A stretch of 64,000 nt of DNA from Asaia bogorensis. Lineage in GTDB: Bacteria; Pseudomonadota; Alphaproteobacteria; Reyranellales; Reyranellaceae. Numbering within the stretch: position 1 is the first letter of the stretch; every line of letters starts with the position of its first letter. A program made the position numbers and the translations under genes. Shown piece by piece: positions 59,391-64,000 of this stretch. The notes under the pieces were generated by a model. The model saw nothing but the letters and a program-made list of their open reading frames with translations. It ran no database searches and had not been told where the DNA came from. The stretch is taken from contig CAMDQJ010000005.1 in NCBI GenBank assembly GCA_945905835.1, forward strand, positions 1 through 64,000, in the 5' to 3' direction.

Positions 59391-59963
59391 CTAGTTACCC
59401 ACTAGGACAAAAGCCCCGCCGGCGACCACCAGAGCGCCCAGCGCGCGCAATCCCAGGTCGCCGACCCGGCGGCGCACAACCATCCCGAGTCCCAACCCGA
59501 CCACTAGCAGCAGGGTAGTCGCCGTCAGGAACGACAAGGCATAGCCGCCCGGCGCCCCGGCAGGGGCTTCGCTGGCATGGGTGTAGCCATGGAACAGACC
59601 GAAAATCCCGACCACTCCCATGGCCCAGACCGAGGGCAGACGCACGGCGGCCAGGACGAGGGCGCCCAGAGCAAACACCGAGGTCAGGATAGTCGCCTCC
59701 GCCAGAGGCAGTTTTATGCCCGCGAATCCAGCAGCTGCCCCCAAAGCCATCATGGCGACGAAGGCCGCCGGGACGAGAACTGCCGCGCTACGGCGCTCGG
59801 CGCTCAAGAAAGAGGCCCATACCCCCACAGCGAGCATGGCCAGGAGGTGGTCGAGACCGCTGAAGGGATGGAAGAACCCCGAGGTCTCCTGGTGGCCGGG
59901 ATGGGCGAGCACCGGGGTCGCCAGCGCCAGCACCGAAATCGTCGTCAAAATCGCCTTCCGCAT
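59391..59963 (-). CDS. HupE/UreJ family protein
   Basis: AHPGHQETSGFFHPFSGLDHLLAMLAVGVWA; GLFHGYTHASEAP. Confidence 0.93.
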   Translation of the reverse strand: MRKAILTTISVLALATPVLAHPGHQETSGFFHPFSGLDHLLAMLAVGVWASFLSAERRSAAVLVPAAFVAMMALGAAAGFAGIKLPLAEATILTSVFALGALVLAAVRLPSVWAMGVVGIFGLFHGYTHASEAPAGAPGGYALSFLTATTLLLVVGLGLGMVVRRRVGDLGLRALGALVVAGGAFVLVGN

Positions 59964-59980
59964 CGTCCGCTCCCTTGGTC

Positions 59981-60600
<620 letters not shown>

Positions 60601-60601
<1 letters not shown>

Positions 60602-61023
60602 CAGACCATCTCCCGTGTCAGCAACAGCAAGAAGCCGCCGGCGAGCAACAGGCAGAGCGGCGAGTAGAGATAGATATCGCGCGTGGCGAAGGGCTGCGCG
60701 GTGAAGCGGCGGCGCCAGCGCGAGCTGAACGCCGCCAGCCCGCGCAGGAAGAACACGGCACCGATGATGACACCGCCTATGAGTACGATGCGGCTAGACG
60801 GCAGGGCGAGGATCAGCCACGGCCAGGCCGCGACGGCGAGCAGCGCGACGGTAACGGCCCAGCATTGCCAAGGCGGCGGCATGCGGGTGCGGCCATCGCC
60901 GATGACACCGTGGGCCAGGGCGGTCTCGCTGGTCGCCGGCCAGATGCCACCCACCGCCCACCACGCGTGCGCCAGCGCCAGCAGCACGAGGACCGACGAC
61001 AGCAGGGCGGGAAGCAGCGTCAT
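60601..61023 (-). CDS. Membrane protein of DUF3995 type embedded in the urease cluster
   Basis: Four TM helices; [28 protein letters not shown]; overlaps ureF and ureG termini. Confidence 0.7.
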
Positions 61024-61712
61024 GAACGGAACAGCCTCGTATATTGCGTCTCGTGACTGAGCGAGCACCAGTCGAGCAGCGGCGTCGCAGTACCGACCTC
61101 GTCGAGGGAGGAGACGGCAACGGCGGCCCGCGCAGCCCGGTTCACGTACGCTTCAAGTGCCGTCAGCGCCAGTTGCCCGTCGGTCTGGCCGAGCGGCACC
61201 GTGCGGACGGCAGCCGAAATCAGATTGGCGGTGAAGGCGTGCAGATAGCCCACGAGCGCGCCCTGGAGCGGCACGCCGTGTGCCGCTGCCGCCAGCGCCA
61301 CCGCGACCGGCAACGGCAGTTCGCCGCCCAGACGCTCGTGGACGGCATCCAACGCCGGGTGCGGCCAGGCGGTGCGGGTGATCGACAGGAACGAGCCGCC
61401 CTGCTGGCGCGATTCCAGCGCCATTTCCGACGTGCCGCGCCACGCCGCCGCGCGCTCGGCGGTGGCATCGAAGGTCGGCCAGTCCTGCTCATCGGCGGCG
61501 CGCCACGCGACCGCAAATAAAGCCCCGTCCACTTTGCCGGTGCCATCGCGCAATACACTGCCAATCCACTCGATAAGCGAGGCGCGGTCGCGGATAAAAC
61601 CCTGCTCGACCGCCATCTCGATGCCGTGGCTATAGCTGAAGGCGCCGATCGGATAGGCCGGCGAAAGCCAGGCCAGCAGCCGGTAAAGCGGATCAACCGT
61701 GTCGGTGGTCAT
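61020..61712 (-). CDS. ureF: Urease accessory protein UreF
   Basis: [29 protein letters not shown]; exact start uncertain (61712-61724). Confidence 0.93.
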   Translation of the reverse strand: MTTDTVDPLYRLLAWLSPAYPIGAFSYSHGIEMAVEQGFIRDRASLIEWIGSVLRDGTGKVDGALFAVAWRAADEQDWPTFDATAERAAAWRGTSEMALESRQQGGSFLSITRTAWPHPALDAVHERLGGELPLPVAVALAAAAHGVPLQGALVGYLHAFTANLISAAVRTVPLGQTDGQLALTALEAYVNRAARAAVAVSSLDEVGTATPLLDWCSLSHETQYTRLFRS

Positions 61713-62181
61713 GGACATGGCCATGGGGATGGCTGTGGTCGTGGTTCTGCTGGCCGTAGGCGCCACCCTCGGGGTCAAACGGCGCTTTCACCGCGCGCAC
61801 CACGGCGCCCAGCCCCCTCAGCATGTCGACGATGACGTGATCGTCGCGGATGAGAATGCGGTCGGCGTCGATCTCGGCGGGGAGATGGCGGTTGCCGAGA
61901 TGCCAGGCCAGCCGCGCGAAAGCCGCCGGATCGCGGCCGCGGATTTCGACGAGATCCTCTTCAGCCGCCTTCACCTCGACGTAACCACCCTCCTCCAGTT
62001 TCAGCCCGTCGCCGCCGCGCAGCACGACCGGCTCGGTGAGATCGAGCAGGAAGTCGAGCCCGCCGTCGCCCAGCATGCGCAGCCGCCGGCGATAGCGGTC
62101 GTCGAACAGCAGGGTCACGGTGTCGGTGCGCTCAGCCGCCGGCCAATGGCCGGCGCGCACGACGTCAAGGGCGCGCTTCAT
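61693..62181 (-). CDS. ureE: Urease accessory protein UreE
   Basis: His-rich C-terminus [52 protein letters not shown]. Confidence 0.95.
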   Translation of the reverse strand: MKRALDVVRAGHWPAAERTDTVTLLFDDRYRRRLRMLGDGGLDFLLDLTEPVVLRGGDGLKLEEGGYVEVKAAEEDLVEIRGRDPAAFARLAWHLGNRHLPAEIDADRILIRDDHVIVDMLRGLGAVVRAVKAPFDPEGGAYGQQNHDHSHPHGHVHDHRHG

Positions 62182-62190
62182 CGCAATCCC

Positions 62191-62296
62191 CCGTCATCCC
62201 GAGCGGAGCGAAGCGAAGTCGAGGGATCTCTTTTGGCGATGCGCATGGGAAAGAGGCCCTTCGACTTCGCGCTACGCGCTTCGCTCAGGGCGACGG
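62191..62296. repeat. Large imperfect inverted repeat (REP/MITE-like) between ureC and ureE
   Basis: CCGTCATCCCGAGCGGAGCGAAGCGAAGTCGAGGGATCTCTT ... AAGAGGCCCTTCGACTTCGCGCTACGCGCTTCGCTCAGGGCGACGG. Confidence 0.8.
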
Positions 62297-62305
62297 TAAC
62301 GGGAC

Positions 62306-64000
<1,695 letters not shown>

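Noticed and set aside
61693-61770. His-rich repeat at the UreE C-terminus as a novel metal-binding repeat
   Set aside because: His-rich C-termini are a well-known nickel-binding feature of UreE

Overview
64 kb window of high-GC chromosomal DNA, probably from an alphaproteobacterium (taxonomy is inference only). It is densely coding, with about 65 genes, and most are ordinary transport and catabolism genes. These include a DctPQM-type TRAP transporter, a cytochrome bd/CIO oxidase cluster, CaiB/BaiF CoA-transferases, several SDRs, a LysR/Fe-ADH/phnDCE phosphonate uptake locus, and a urease plus urea-transport cluster (ureC-ureE-ureF-DUF3995-ureG-hupE-urtABCDE) whose ureC runs off the right end. 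Six observations stand out. (1) An SelW/Rdx-like ORF missing from the ORF track (18274-18486) has an in-frame TGA exactly at the Sec position of the motif YCGA[U]GYK, followed by a stem-loop with bacterial SECIS geometry. (2) A stand-alone protein made of two tandem terminase-small-subunit-like domains has no phage genes around it and has tandem 10-bp direct repeats upstream. (3) cydA carries a single in-frame amber codon replacing an expected Gln near the N-terminus. (4) Two genes look like internal-deletion scars: an ABC exporter lacking Walker A, and a fusion of an ABC ATPase to an M24 peptidase tail. (5) 18-bp in-frame tandem repeats and a GNRA-loop hairpin lie between dctP and dctQ. (6) A sigma-54-like promoter precedes urtA. 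No rRNA, tRNA, CRISPR array or transposase was recognised by eye.
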